Of a DNA stretch of 64,000 nt, positions 40,812-51,714 are shown one piece after another. The position numbers were made by a program, and so were the translations under genes. Under the pieces are notes generated by a model that saw only the letters and a program-made list of their open reading frames with translations, was not told where the DNA came from and did no database searches. Numbering within the stretch: the stretch's first letter is position 1; every line of letters begins with the position of its first letter. Source of the DNA: Molanna angustata (lineage: Eukaryota > Arthropoda > Insecta > Trichoptera > Molannidae); the NCBI GenBank assembly GCA_963576475.1, contig OY754990.1:10584921-10648920 (forward strand). Reading direction: 5' to 3'.

Positions 40812-41350
40812 TCGAATATATTTATTATTGCATATGCGCAAACATTGGATTTTTTTCCCTGTCGGGAGTCATACATTGGTACACATTGGTACAAGTAGGT
40901 AAATAAGACAAAAATGACCTTATAAGTCTGGCGCAATTCAGGGGTGACTTCTATGCGAAAAATGCATTGTCACCTCAGATATAAGAATTGTAGCTTTCAT
41001 TATTTTACAAAAAACCAATTCTCTCAATAGATGGCGTTACAACAAAATAAATAAAAAATAATAAGATTGTTGTTCATAATTTCACCCACAGATGGCTGTA
41101 GTAAAAATTCCTTATTTTCAAGCGAAAAGAATTTCAGTATTACAATATATAGAACTTCCAAAAATTGAATTGATAGGGATCTCATTAAAAAAAGGGCATA
41201 ATTGGTGAACGTTGCGCAAGCGCATAAAGTGATCACGTAAACCAGCCGATGACAGGTCGTAAGCCCTGTAGGTGCCTTGATTTCCCGGTTCTCCTACAAT
41301 AAATATTCCAACTTCGTCTCTATTGAGATAATTAAAAATCTGTTAAAAAA
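40812..41350. mobile_element. foldback family F, copy 7 (longest interior)
   Basis: Left end CATATGCGCAAACATTGGAT and CCCTGTCGGGAGTCA, an interior shared inverted with 34845-35165 (AATTCAGGGGTGACTTCTAT, GGCGTTACAACAAAATAAAT), then TGCGCAAGCGCATAAAGTGA and the right end AACTTCGTCTCTATTGAGAT. Confidence 0.7.
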
Positions 41351-41394
41351 TAATCTATTAATTTATGATAATATTAATTTGACATTTTATGATA

Positions 41395-41695
41395 ATACTT
41401 ATGTATCGGATGCGGAACACCGATATAAGACAGATCTGTGACGTTAGGGATATTGTCAGATGGTGCAGGAGCCGAAGACGATTCTGGCGGGACCACGTGG
41501 CGAGAATGGGAGACAACAGGTTGCCCAAAATTATCTCCCAACAAATAAACTTTGGCAATCGACCACGAGGTAGACCACCCAAGAGATAGAGAGATAGCTG
41601 GAGCTTGGCGTCACAAGAGGCCTTGAGGGATGGGCAAAGTTCCAGAAAAAATCAGGTGTCAACCTATAAAAAGAAGAAGAAGAAGAAGAAGAAGA
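41395..41695 (+). pseudogene. RTE-type LINE 3' end
   Basis: Reads RMRNTDIRQICDVRDIVRWC, RSRRRFWRDHVARMGDNRLP and NRPRGRPPKR, then stop, then CGTCACAAGAGGCCTTGAGG and a (GAA)n tail at 41672-41694. Typical DHV-RM-D-RL, RPRGRPP. Confidence 0.75.
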
Positions 41696-41734
41696 CTTAT
41701 GTGTCATCGCTCGGAACGTCTTTTTTTTAACGGG

Positions 41735-41830
41735 TAATGTTAAATAAATATTTTTCACGGGCCCAATAACAAGTTGCCACATTTTGTGGATACAACATTT
41801 TATAATATTATGGCATACACATAAAAACTA
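41735..41830 (-). repeat. SINE B body fragment
   Basis: GTTAAATAAATATTTTTCAC and CCCAATAACAAGTTGCCACA match the SINE B body (inverted). Confidence 0.45.
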
Positions 41831-42355
41831 TACATGAAACATTCACATTCTTCTCGTTGAGATATTTTGAACCCGTTTCTCTCCACAAGTAAAAAGTATA
41901 AAAAAAGAGGAAAAAGTAATCATTTCCTGAAAAAGATCTATTTCAGAACGCGTTTGTTACAAAAAAATGTTAATTATATTTTTAATTGTTTACAAAAAAC
42001 TTCAATTGAAAAACCACTCAGAAGACGGTAATCACAACAATATACTGTATTCGGTTAAAAAACGCAAAAAAAATATCAACATTGTTTTGAAATTTGATAT
42101 TATTGTCAAACTCTACGTGAAAACTCTATAAATTAGCATACTTTCTCAAATATTTATCCTTTGTATGTATATATGTGGCCAAACCTATGTACCTACCTAC
42201 ATATATCTTGTTTCTTTCTGCCAAATGACAATATCTTTAACACAGAAAAATATATTCTTAATATATTATGTTATCGTGCACTTTACAAACCAATTAATCA
42301 TTATTAGAATTGATAGACAACCAACACATAATTCTCCATTACATCGCGCCTAGCG
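41831..42355. other. no gene recognised
   Basis: AT-rich; the small ORF at 42165-42353 shows no motif. Confidence 0.4.
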
Positions 42356-42612
42356 ACTGCCTGTCAAATGGATGCATACTCCTTATAGCGTCCAATCAGG
42401 GAGCACTGATCTTTCTGGATTTTGGCACTAGGAGGGGTATTTAACTGAATGTACAAGCGACGCACTTCAGTGCTAATATCCGCTCCTTCTTGTTAATTTC
42501 GTACGTTTATTTTCTAGTGAATTTGTATTGTACCAATGTCTGAAAATTTGTAAGAAAAATATAGTAGTTTATATCGTGAGTGATCTTTTATTTCTCTATA
42601 CTCCATAATATT
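42356..42612 (+). mobile_element. possible solo LTR
   Basis: A promoter-like stretch (GGTATTTAACTGAATGTACA, CGACGCACTTCAGTGCTAAT), then a T-rich region, then CTCCATAATATTACGACCCT GG suggests U3-R-U5 and the start of an untranslated leader. No direct second LTR or coding region was found. Weak call. Confidence 0.3.
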
Positions 42613-43185
42613 ACGACCCTGGTACCTTTCATTTAACCCTTTGAACGCATTAAGCTTAAAATAAAATATGATCTGAAAAATGCAAATTTTGAATAAAAAA
42701 TAAAGTTTTCTATAAAATTCATTTTTTTTAAATCAATATCTTGATTTAATACACCAAAAAATAGTTGTTACGTTATATTTTGGGGAGAGGGGGGCTCAAA
42801 AAAATTTTTTTTTTTTTCGTATCCAAAGGTAACATTTTTTACAACCCATGGACTATAGTCGATTTACGCGTCGAAAGGGGAAAAAAATTCGGGCGACTTT
42901 TGTCGATTTATGCGTTCATAAGGTGAAAGTATCTGAATGTAACCTGATTATCTAAATAAATAAATTAATTAATTCAATAATTTAATGAATCTAATTCATG
43001 TATTTTTAAATAGGTTAACATATAATCTAATTCATGTATTTTTAAATAGGGCTGTGAGTGTCAATATATGAAATTTCAATAATGTTCCAACCTTATTGAA
43101 TCTACATATACGGGATTCAATACCTGAGTGAACCTTTATAATAATAGAGTCTTAAACTCGAAATACATAAACACATAAATTTAGG
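42613..43185. other. no gene recognised
   Basis: Contains TTTGAACGCATTAAGC and CGACTTTTGTCGATTTATGC phrases that hint at a repeat with CGATTTA-CG motifs. AT-rich; no ORF. Confidence 0.35.
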
Positions 43186-43189
43186 CATA

Positions 43190-43500
43190 AAACTTATAAA
43201 TAACCATACCTTTCATAACACTTCTCCAATACTTAACATATTCCCCATCAAAACCAAAAACACTACGCAATACTCCCCCCCCCCCCCCCCCACAAACACA
43301 AACAACCCTCAACGCCACCTCCCTCGCTTCACAGACAGATACACACAAATTCAACATGTTAGTCTCGACACGCCGGTCGATGGCAGGACAGCGCTTCCGA
43401 AACATGTCGCGAAGTGACTCAAAAAATAAGTGGTTTATAGCTAATTTATAATTCAATATGGTAAATATTAACTACCACAAAATATCCGCCGAATCATTAA
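43190..43500 (+). pseudogene. Penelope-like element 3' relative
   Basis: ACGCCGGTCGATGGCAGGAC, AGCGCTTCCGAAACATGTCG, then ACCACAAAATATCCGCCGA match 28605-28740 (inverted) at the end of the Penelope-like fragment. A run of 17 C (43275-43291) lies upstream. No GIY-YIG residues remain. Confidence 0.55.
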
Positions 43501-43923
43501 ATGATCTTAAACTATTTTTTTATCGAAATTGCCAGAGTAAAAAGTTTTGTATAATTTGTAATTCTCCATGAATAGAGTATATCTGAATGATAATAATAGA
43601 TTCATTAGTATATACATTGAATTACATTGAGTTAATATATTGTTTTATGGAGAGTTTTTTATGTAATTTAAATTTATGGACTATTAATTAAAAGCGAAAT
43701 TTTTCATTTATAGTTTTTTTGTTCTTGTTGAATTTTGATTAGGTATATATTGCACCCAAGTTTCATACACTGCCGAGATTCTGTGAGAAATAGATCTTTT
43801 TAGTAAACTTTTCAACATTTCATTATGCGTTATGCTTCCGCGTTAAGTGTGACATACCATAATGTTTCGTCTTATGAAGACTTCATTAATTTTAAAGGCC
43901 GAAACGATCGTCAAAATATATAT

Positions 43924-45090
43924 TTAAGGGGGGATTGCTGCCAACGTACCAATTTTTCAATTTGATATACCATCATTATCTCTTATCAAATCGTTTTGAT
44001 AAAAATAATTTAGATAGTTTGGGTATTAATAAAGAAAAATATATCTTTACTTTTTGATAATGTTCTGTAGAAATTCTTGTAGAAAAAAATGGCATATCCC
44101 GATTTCCAACGTTTATCTTATATTTTTAATAAAATATAAGGCGTAGTTCAACATATTTTTTTTAAATTAAAGAAGACAAAAATATCTAGAAAAATATGAT
44201 GTGACGTTGCATTAATGCTTCAGGTTTAGTAAATAAACCTTAAACACATTTATTTTCCATTCAGCGCCATTGCGAAATAAAAGTTTTTTTGGTTTATTAA
44301 CTTAACCTGATGCATTAATGCAACGTAACATCGTATTTTTCTCTATACCTTTTTAAAATTTTAAATCTCAAATTTAAGATAAATGTCAAAAATTGGGGCA
44401 AAAATTGCTTATTATTTTCCTACAATATATACAGAACATAATCAAAAAGTTAAGGTAATTAATTTATTAATTTATAAAAAATTTTGATGAAAAAATTAGA
44501 AAATACACCGCTTTAGGTAACGAGATTAAAAGACTTTGGCATTCTCGTAAAATAATAATATTACCGTTCATTATTTCAGCCACTGGCATTATTCCAAAAT
44601 TGTTAATCCGTAATTTAGAAATTATAGATTTATCGAAAGATTTAATAATAAAAATGCAAAAAACGGTAATTATGAATACATGTAGAATCGTTAAAGATTT
44701 TTTAAACGTTAATATTCGGGAATCAGTAGGGTTGATAGGTAGTATAGAGACCTCCTCAGAGCCTAATCCTTTGATATGTTAAGTATCTGGATGGGTGAAC
44801 TATTCCCAATTGAAAGCTTGATGATGCGTTTGTTGCATTTTATTTTGCGCTTTTAAATAAATTACAATTTACGCATTGATCTGCTAATTCTTTTGAGGAA
44901 GTGTATAATGGTTATAATAATAATTGAGTGTTATTATTTGTAGTGCTTAATTGTTATTAATATCATTAGTAAATCGGCCAGCGCCGCATAAAAAACTAAC
45001 TAGGTTATTTTTTTCAAAATGATTCGTTTTGTATTAATGATGCAAATTCAAATTGAAAAAATAGGTACGTTGGCATCAGTTACCCTCTTA
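43924..45090. mobile_element. long-TIR element L, copy 3, carrying a LINE insertion
   Basis: Left end GGATTGCTGCCAACGTACCA, right end GGTACGTTGGCATCAGTTAC. The inner sequence matches copy 2 except for an extra segment, 44482-44993, which is a LINE fragment. Confidence 0.7.
44482..44993 (+). pseudogene. R2/R4-like LINE 3' fragment, copy 3
   Basis: The plus frame reads RKYTALGNEIKRLW and continues through IIPKLLIRNLEIIDLSKDLI, IKMQKTVIMNTCRIVKDF and LNVNIRESVGLIGSIE, ending EPNPLIC and a stop at 44782. This copy has the C-terminal end that copy 1 lost. The UTR ends GGCCAGCGCCGCATAAAA at about 44985. It is 5'-truncated at about 44490, where it entered element L. Confidence 0.7.
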
Positions 45091-45756
45091 AAGTATTGTT
45101 CTACCTCCACCACCATCCGTTATGCTTATTGGGACCCTTGACAAAACTCTGAAATGACATAAGAAGAGTTAATTATAAGGAAACATCTGGCTTACAGTTC
45201 TCTGAAGGGGAAGATTAGAGTGTACCATTGCACCATATTTTTGAGAGAAAGTATTCAAGTCCCTGAAGTTGCTTTTCGTTCATAGTTTTTCTGACAAATT
45301 ATTGTAGTCAACATTATGCTTTCAGCACCACTTTTTTGTGTAGCATTCTCAGTTACAATGTTATGTTTTTGTACGTGTGCTCAAAATAAATTTCCTCGTA
45401 CATCGTTGTAGACTTCTCGTCGGAATGTTGATACGGAGAACTTAGTGGAATCCCCTAGGATAAGTCTCATCAGGGTAAACACAAAGCTATTAAAGACATG
45501 AGGACGAATCGTATGAGTGAAAACGAAAAAGATAACTTTTGAAACTGCCGTGTCCAGTAAGGAATTTTGTTGTCCAATAATCAGGAATACCTGATCCAGA
45601 TATTATACAAGAATGAAAAAAAAACAATATTCCTGAATGTCAGAGTACTTATTTAAAAGTTTTTTGACAAACGAAATAATAAAGGTAATGTACCTATATT
45701 ATGGAAATACATACATACATACTAATAAATTATAAAATAACACTATAATTTTGTTT
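45091..45756. other. no clear gene apart from one signal-peptide-like ORF
   Basis: AT-rich with mixed composition. See the separate entry at 45316. No splice structure could be established. Confidence 0.4.
45316..45411 (+). CDS. 31-codon ORF resembling a signal peptide
   Basis: Reads MLSAPLFCVAFSVTMLCFCT then CAQNKFPRTSL and stop. It has a short N-region, a hydrophobic core of about 18 residues and an Ala-Gln that could be a cleavage site. All three frames close within about 30 codons downstream and I see no good donor at the end (only a weak GTACAT). It may be a decayed first exon or chance. Other small ORFs nearby have no such composition. Confidence 0.2.
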   Translation: MLSAPLFCVAFSVTMLCFCTCAQNKFPRTSL

Positions 45757-45962
45757 ATTTCCACTTATTTATTTTTATTCCACAACTAGTTTCAAGAACT
45801 ACCGTTATCTTCTTCCCCCATATCCCCACCTACCGCTATACCCATGACACTGCCACATGTGGTATATGTACCAAATTAGTTTTTAGTTTAAACCCACCTG
45901 AAGAAGAAAACGGTAGTTCTTGAAACTAGTTGTGGAATAAAAATAAATAAGTGGAAATAAAG
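45757..45962. mobile_element. foldback element of about 205 bp
   Basis: TTATTTCCACTTATTTATTT, TTATTCCACAACTAGTTTCA and AGAACTACCGTT are mirrored at 45905-45962 (AACGGTAGTTCTTGAAACTA and GTTGTGGAATAAAAATAAAT). Stem about 55 bp, loop about 95 bp. Confidence 0.8.
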
Positions 45963-46069
45963 AAAGTTATATTGTTATTTTAATAATTTATTAAAATGAA
46001 TTTCCACAATGTAAACGCCTCTACCTTAGAATATTTACATACATACTTATTTATTTTTAATTTTATTTA

Positions 46070-46272
46070 ATATTGCTTCTCGGGCAACTAACAGGTAGGT
46101 ACTATGTCAAATATTAATTTAACACGCACCCAAGTTGCTACATTGTGGAGACTTACGATATTTATCGTCTCACAGATCCAGACTGAAAAAACAATTAAAA
46201 ACTGTTGAGATCGAACTCGGGACCTTTGGCTCAGGAGTCAGATATCCAACATACTGAGCCATGAAGGCTGAC
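46070..46272 (-). mobile_element. tRNA-derived SINE B, copy 5
   Basis: On plus: CTTCTCGGGCAACTAACAGG, TTAATTTAACACGCACCC, GATCGAACTCGGGACCTTTG and GGAGTCAGATATCC. Well preserved body; degraded head. Confidence 0.7.
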
Positions 46273-46279
46273 GAACTTA

Positions 46280-46400
46280 CATACAAACATCCATACATAT
46301 CATCACAGCATATCCCACAATGTGGGGTAACCAGCGACAGGTGTGCTGGTGTCCATCACCGTATCAAAGGGAGCACAACACAACCGTGTATCGCGGCACA
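46280..46400 (-). repeat. dispersed repeat P, copy 5
   Basis: CATATCCCACAATGTGGGGT, AACCAGCGACAGGTGTGCTG and ACAACCGTGTATCG are the inverse of the 33.0-kb copy. Confidence 0.55.
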
Positions 46401-46639
46401 CCAGTACCTACTTCCATGTTTGAAAAACGTTTTTCTGACTTGTAAAAATTAACGAAAGTTGCTACTTTCAAGATCTATCCACTTTCTTGTGAGGATATTG
46501 AAATATAGGTATGCATCTGAAATATCCAATATCTTTGACGTGGATTTACCTTCTCTTGAAAACGAGATGATGCTGGTCAATTCAGACATAAGCCTAAAAT
46601 TTAATACCCAAATCTAAAACAAATCGACCAGAAATTAAC

Positions 46640-46880
46640 TGCTTTATTTGGGTCAACGCAATTGGCTTGTGATGGGCAGCGTGGAGGGACGGAGATCTCG
46701 TGGTCGCTCACCGACCAGATGGAGCGATTTGGTTAAGTCCACAATGGGGTCTTCGGTGACTGGTGCTCTGCGTTCAGCCCAAACAGATTGGCATAGAGGC
46801 AGGCCATACGTGTGGCGACAGACTACAGCCGCTATCCTCAGTCATGAGGGAAAGGACGAATGAATTGGCTTACTGAGGAA
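46640..46880 (+). pseudogene. RTE-type LINE 3' end
   Basis: Reads GQRNWLVMGSVEGRRSRGRS, PTRWSDLVKSTMGSSVTGAL, RSAQTDWHRGRPYVWRQTTA, AILSHEGKDE. RRSRGRSPTRWSD is the group signature. Dead fragment. Confidence 0.65.
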
Positions 46881-46911
46881 CGCCTTCGTACTTATCTACG
46901 TTATTAGTGCC

Positions 46912-47620
46912 GGGGTGCGTATTTACATTTCCGTGTTGATTAGGAGGCAAGTACCTACTACCTCGAATTAGGCACTAGTTTGTTGCGCTAGTGCACTTTA
47001 AAACTCGTGTTCAATTAAGGCACGCGTCTTTCAATCGTACACATGTTTATAAATTTTACCATGCGTATTGATTGAGCGTTACAAGGCTGTGTTAGAGGCA
47101 TTTTTGTGTATGATTGTTTTTGTTTTAAAACATTAATCTACACAAATCTACATTATATCGTAAAAATTCATTAAGACAATTTTGTTTTTACTCATGAATT
47201 TATTTTTTAATGAAATAATCACACTTTGCGTCGTAATTACCTTCACAAGATATAGAGCATCGAATTTTACATCGGCAATTATCCTTGTCTCCATCGTCAT
47301 TTACAATTTTAAAATTGTCCAAAATATCACCAAGTATGTCCTTTAACAGTTTCATATTACTTAAAGACAAACAAAATTACCGATTACTACCATATCATAT
47401 GTGAACAAAATACAAATGTGACAGTGACAGACAAAATGCGAGCGAAATGAAATAGCGCGCCAAATTAATGCCTATATATGTATGTTCAATATTCAATAAT
47501 TAATTGCCTTGAATTCAACATGAGTTTTTAAGTACATTAGCGTAACAAATTAGTACCTAATTCGAGCAGTACTTGCCTCCTAATCAACAAGGAAAGGTAA
47601 ATACGCTGTCTGGGTACAAA
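46912..47620. mobile_element. TIR element N with a small ORF
   Basis: The ends GTGCGTATTTACATTTCCGT and GTTGATTAGGAGGCAAGTAC are mirrored by GTACTTGCCTCCTAATCAAC and AAGGAAAGGTAAATACGCTG. The inverted similarity extends about 120 bp into each side (AATTAGGCACTAG, CGCTAGTGCACTT). A partial copy is at 51715. A 51-codon ORF lies on the minus strand inside. Confidence 0.7.
47200..47355 (-). CDS. 51-aa Cys-containing ORF in element N, function unknown
   Basis: The ATG at 47355-47353 starts MKLLKDILGDILDNFKIVND, then DGDKDNCRCKIRCSISCEGN and YDAKCDYFIKK, stop at 47202-47200. Five Cys in CxCx3Cx3Cx7C spacing look protein-like rather than random in an AT-rich region. There is no recognisable domain. 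It could be a transposon-encoded peptide, a remnant of a longer gene, or chance. It is the only ORF of note between the TIRs. Confidence 0.3.
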   Translation of the reverse strand: MKLLKDILGDILDNFKIVNDDGDKDNCRCKIRCSISCEGNYDAKCDYFIKK

Positions 47621-47699
47621 AAATCAGTGGAAAATTGGAAAACGCGCAGAGCCATTAATCAACCTCTAAATAGCTAGGTACCTACAATAAATACATTTT

Positions 47700-48230
47700 C
47701 CAACTGTCGATTTGTTCAGGAGAATGACATATAACGCTAAATCTAGTGACTGAAAAAATGATATATTAAAACCACCCAATGTACCTACTATGAACCTACG
47801 TGTTAGTAAGGGTAACAATCGCGTGCGTTAAAAAAAGTTTATACGTGATTTAACTATGGGAAACTCAAAATTTGTTGGTTTTTGCATTTTAAAAACAAAC
47901 CTTACTTACGCTTATTAAAAAAAAAGGTTATCACTTTGATTTTATGCAGTCTTTGAGCATATTATAAAAGATTTATTTCTTTTTGACACATAGTTATGGA
48001 GTAATTTTAAAAAATGCTGAAAAAAGGTTATTGTTAATATTTTTTTAGAGGAATTTAGGTTATATTTTAAAATTTTATGACAAACATTCACTAGAGAAAT
48101 CTTGGAAATACTTATGGTATATTTTCTAGAAACACACTGTTAACATATTTGAGAAATTTGATTTGAAATTGGGGTGTTTAGGTGTATATGCTCCCTTAAC
48201 ATATCGACAAAGTATCAAGCCATGATACGC
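47700..48230. repeat. repeat block sharing ends with element T
   Basis: AACTGTCGATTTGTTCAGGA at 47703 is the inverse of the T right end; ATATAACGCTAAATCTAGTG then matches 535-1030. From 48195 AACATATCGACAAAGTATCA continues into the inverse of element T (ACTTTGAAGTCAAAAAACAC). Confidence 0.5.
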
Positions 48231-48366
48231 GAGATTTGTATGACAGGTCTATATTTTTCACGATTTTTTCAACTTTGAAGTCAAAAAACACCAACTTAGA
48301 GGCTTCGCCACTATACGTTCTGATGTGTATTTACTCAGAATTCGGAGTAGAATATATTAGTGTATC

Positions 48367-48373
48367 TGTGACG

Positions 48374-48409
<36 letters not shown>

Positions 48410-48422
48410 TGTGTGTGTGTGT
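48367..48422. repeat. (GTGC)n then (TG)n microsatellite
   Basis: Eleven GTGC-type units followed by TGTGTG; occupies the place where other element T relatives carry CA repeats. Confidence 0.9.
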
Positions 48423-49014
48423 TTTATCAACTATTGAACTACCGGGGTTAGCAACTATTGAATTTTATTTTATTTTTCCATATGTCTCAAAATCCATAGA
48501 TGATAGAATGGTGAAGATTTGTATAAATATACACAAATACAAAATCTCATTTTTAATTTCTAGTGCCTAGAAAGACAATATGTTTGGTATCCTTGAGCGC
48601 AGCTCCAGAAAAAGTAGTGGAAATAAAAATGTATGTTAGAGAATAAATTTTAAATATGTTTATGGGAAAAATTTAAAAAAATGATAACTCAATCTAGGTC
48701 GTACTAAATATCAACTCATAGGTACACTCACGAACTGGATGTAATGATAGGTAATTGGTCGATATCGACTATTATTTTGTATTTAATGATATATATCATA
48801 ATTTTAAGATAGTACCAACGTATTTAGAATGTCTTGCGTGTTGTTTTATTTAGCATTTTTTTATTTTGACATCTATAGGTATTTGACAGTCGGTCGTAAT
48901 CATAGACTCACATTAGGACAATTTGATTAGTGTCGATACAGTTCGGGGGCTCTCAAACTGCGTGGCGAGTTTCGGGTTTAGTAATTAATAAAGCTTTTTT
49001 TTTACTAAAAATTA
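48423..49014. other. no gene recognised
   Basis: AT-rich; no supported feature. Confidence 0.4.
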
Positions 49015-49956
49015 TAATAATAATAATACACTTCCTTGCACCCTGCGCAAGTGGTGAGTTTATTGCCGTATGACAATTTCTTCCAACTAACCAGGGTTTC
49101 CAGCCCAGAGAAGCAATATTTGCGTGAAAAATAAATTTAAATAAATTTCTCCTCTGCTGGGGATCGAACCCAGGACGCCCGCACAGAAACCGAACGGCTT
49201 ACCAACTGTCTTCTTCTTCTTCTTTTCCCTCGCCTTATTCCCATTATTTGGGGTCGGCTCTCCTAGTCCGCATGCGCCAGGTTGCTCTCTCCTGTGTTTC
49301 CTCATGTGTCACATTCCGCGTCTTCATGTCGCTGTGAACCGTGGACATCCATGTTGCATGCGGTCGTCCCGGGCGTCGCTTTTCGGTCTCTATATGCAGA
49401 GCCTTATTTACAATGTGGGAGTCATCTCTCCTGCATATATGCCCATACCACCGCAATCTACCCTCCCTCATCTTTTCGGCTATGGGAGCTACCTTGAAGC
49501 TGCCTCGGACGTAGTCGTTCCTGACCTTGTCCAGTAATGTCACACCGCCGGCCCACCTCAACATTTTCATTTCGGTGACGTGGAGTCTCTGCTCATCCTG
49601 GTTTCTAGAAGCCCAGCACTCTGATCCATAGAGCAAAGATGGTCTCACACAGGTCTTATATACTCTGCCTTTAGTCTGGACTGGCATTCTTCTGTCGCAC
49701 AGTACCCCTGTTAGGGACCTCCATTTTAACCAGCCTGTGGATTCTATGCTCTATATCACTTTCGATCTTTCCGTCCTTTGTGAGAACGGAGCCTAGATAT
49801 GTAAACTACTCTGCTTGTTTTACTGTAGTGTCATCTAATTTTATTGTGGTTATGGGCTGTGTATCTCCGGAAAAATTACAATACATGTATTCTGTTTTAC
49901 TTCTGCTAATTCGCAGTCCGTTTTTTTCTAGTGCTAACGGCTTACCAACTGTGCCA
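49015..49956 (-). mobile_element. tRNA-derived SINE C, copy 2, split by an RTE insertion
   Basis: The tail and body (TTGCACCCTGCGCAAGTGGT, CAGAGAAGCAATATTTGCGT) and part of the head (GGGGATCGAACCCAGGACGC) lie left of an RTE insertion. After it the head resumes with CCAACTGTGCCA. The same 17 bp, AACGGCTTACCAACTGT, lies on both sides (49193-49209, 49936-49952). Confidence 0.8.
49210..49935 (-). pseudogene. RTE-type LINE inserted in SINE C
   Basis: Bounded exactly by the 17-bp duplication. The 3' end (left side) carries a (CTT)n tail at 49210-49222, i.e. AAG repeats on its own strand. Minus frames read LALEKNGLRISRSKTEYMYC, then after shifts GRVYKTCVRPSLLYGSECWA, EQRLHVTEMKMLRWAGGVTL, APIAEKMREGRLRWYGHICR, RRPGRPHATWMSTVHSDM and WRMRTRRADPK. 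5'-truncated inside the RT domain, with at least one frameshift near 49700. Confidence 0.85.
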
Positions 49957-50129
49957 AAAATTAATATGTCCTTGTTTAAAAAAAGTAGGTATATACATCT
50001 TCCTACGTTCCCTAAAATAAGCATAAATGCTTGTGCTATAGGTGAACGAAATCGGTCGAGGCAGGATTCGAACTCGCGACCACTGGATTACTAACCCAAT
50101 GCGCTGACCGCTCTGCCATCGACCCATCT
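49957..50129 (-). mobile_element. tRNA-derived SINE A, copy 5
   Basis: TACATCTTCCTACGTTCCCT, GATTCGAACTCGCGACCACT and CCGCTCTGCCATCGACCCAT on plus: complete inverted copy. Its 3' tail abuts SINE C copy 2. Confidence 0.75.
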
Positions 50130-50439
50130 GTTTGAAACTTTACTTAAGGCACATGTATACCCTAGGCAAACGGATGTAGGTACGCAAATACGCAATTTAA
50201 ATTACCTTCTAATGTATGAAACATGAAACAATAGTGTATTTCACCTATTCTGTGATATATATAATATTTTTCGTGAAGAAAATATAATACTCGGAGGATT
50301 TTTTCAAATAGCTTGAATAGTAATAAAGATTTTGAAATAGTAAATCACTGAGCTGGTAGATTTTCTTATTCACTTTCAATTAAAGTAAAAATCTTCTTCT
50401 TAGGCCTTGTAATTTTTTTTAAATAGGTATCTCTCATTT
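50130..50439. other. no gene recognised
   Basis: AT-rich; no supported feature. Confidence 0.4.
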
Positions 50440-50717
50440 GTGGTGGTGTACCTATTAATAATATCGAAAACATTTACTAACGCGGCAACACTCACCTATG
50501 GAACCTTCCAGAACAATCGATAAAATATAAATAGTCTTTTTTCCTTCGCCCCGCCATTACTCTCTCGACCTGTCAAACGTACGCGTCAATCGATATTTAT
50601 CAGCCGTGTGAAAGTATAAAGTATTATAAATTAGTCAATTATTAAACAGTTGTTATTTGTGAATAAAAGTTAAGATTTAAGTAAGTTAATTCTTTCATTC
50701 AATTGTACCGAAACATC
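50440..50717 (+). mobile_element. possible solo LTR
   Basis: A GC-richer stretch has a TATA-like GATAAAATATAAATAGTC, followed by CTCTCGACCTGTCAAACGTA and an AT-rich end TTGTACCGAAACA. It resembles a retrotransposon LTR by layout only (TG...CA ends, TATA). No 5-bp target duplication was convincing. Confidence 0.25.
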
Positions 50718-51714
50718 CCTTTGTATTCTAGATGAAACTTTATTTAGAGGGAGTTGTTATTTGCAATCATAAATCAATTAATGAACATGCTTTGTAAAAC
50801 CTTCATCTCGTCAATTATTATTTAAACCATAGTAATTAACAAACCTGTAAACATTAAATAAAAAAGGGTTTTACTAAAACTAATTTTACAAGAAAAGTAT
50901 TGAACGAATTCAATAAACTCATGAAATAGAGTAAAGATGTAATATTATTTGTGAGATGAAATAAATAAATAAAATATAAACTGTTCTTTATTTCAAAAGC
51001 GTATCTTTTGAGGTTAGGTACTGGAGAAAAGATTTTCTTTGCCTAAGTATTTAAAGGGAATACGTTGTTACTATGTCATTGATACGAACACATATATCTT
51101 AAAAGATTGTTTGCAGTTGGCAGTTGAGTACAGATTAAATGTCGATTGTTAAGAGAAATAAATTTTCTTGAGCAAATTGGCAGATCTTGGCAGTTGAATT
51201 ATGGCCTGATACTGCAAAACTTGCAAGACTTTTGCTCATCACTAAGGCCCGAATTATAGATTCGTTTCCAGCTTGAGACTGGTCTTGAGCACACGCTCTT
51301 AACCAAAATGGTATTAAAGAAGCAAAAGTCACTGAGCTTGATCTCAAGACCAGTCTCGAAAAGTATAGAAGAGTTAAGATTTCTTCGAGACAGCTATCCC
51401 GCTGTCTTGAGCACGGTCTCAATGAGAGAGAAGGAGACAGCGCTTTACATGAAAAAGAGACGCATATAGACACAGACGAATTTAGACACAGACGAATTTC
51501 GCATTAATTACTATTTAGACGTTTAGATTGTTAGCGGTACTAAAATGGATTGAGAATCTTATGTAGAACCTTCTGGGAGTAATTTACATACAATCATTCA
51601 TAAACTAATTATGTGAATTAAATTTTTAAAGATTTCATAAAATTTCTGGTACATCCAGTAAATATCATGTTGTTATTCTATGCATGTTGTATCATATTTT
51701 GAAATGGCTGCCTT
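50718..51714. other. no gene; repeat-derived patches
   Basis: 50877-51030 is the inverse of 9110-9250. At 51260-51360 GCTTGAGACTGGTCTTGAGC is mirrored by CTTGATCTCAAGACCAGTCT, a small foldback. The 112-aa minus ORF across it (51135-51473) is a composition by-product. Confidence 0.4.

Noticed and set aside
42356..42612. Complete LTR retrotransposon
   Set aside because: LTR-like layout only; no second LTR, primer-binding site or gag/pol frame within reach. Kept as a weak solo-LTR call.
51135..51473. 112-aa minus-strand ORF
   Set aside because: Overlaps a small foldback (GACTGGTCTTGAGC and its complement); no motif and Ser/Leu bias from repeat composition.
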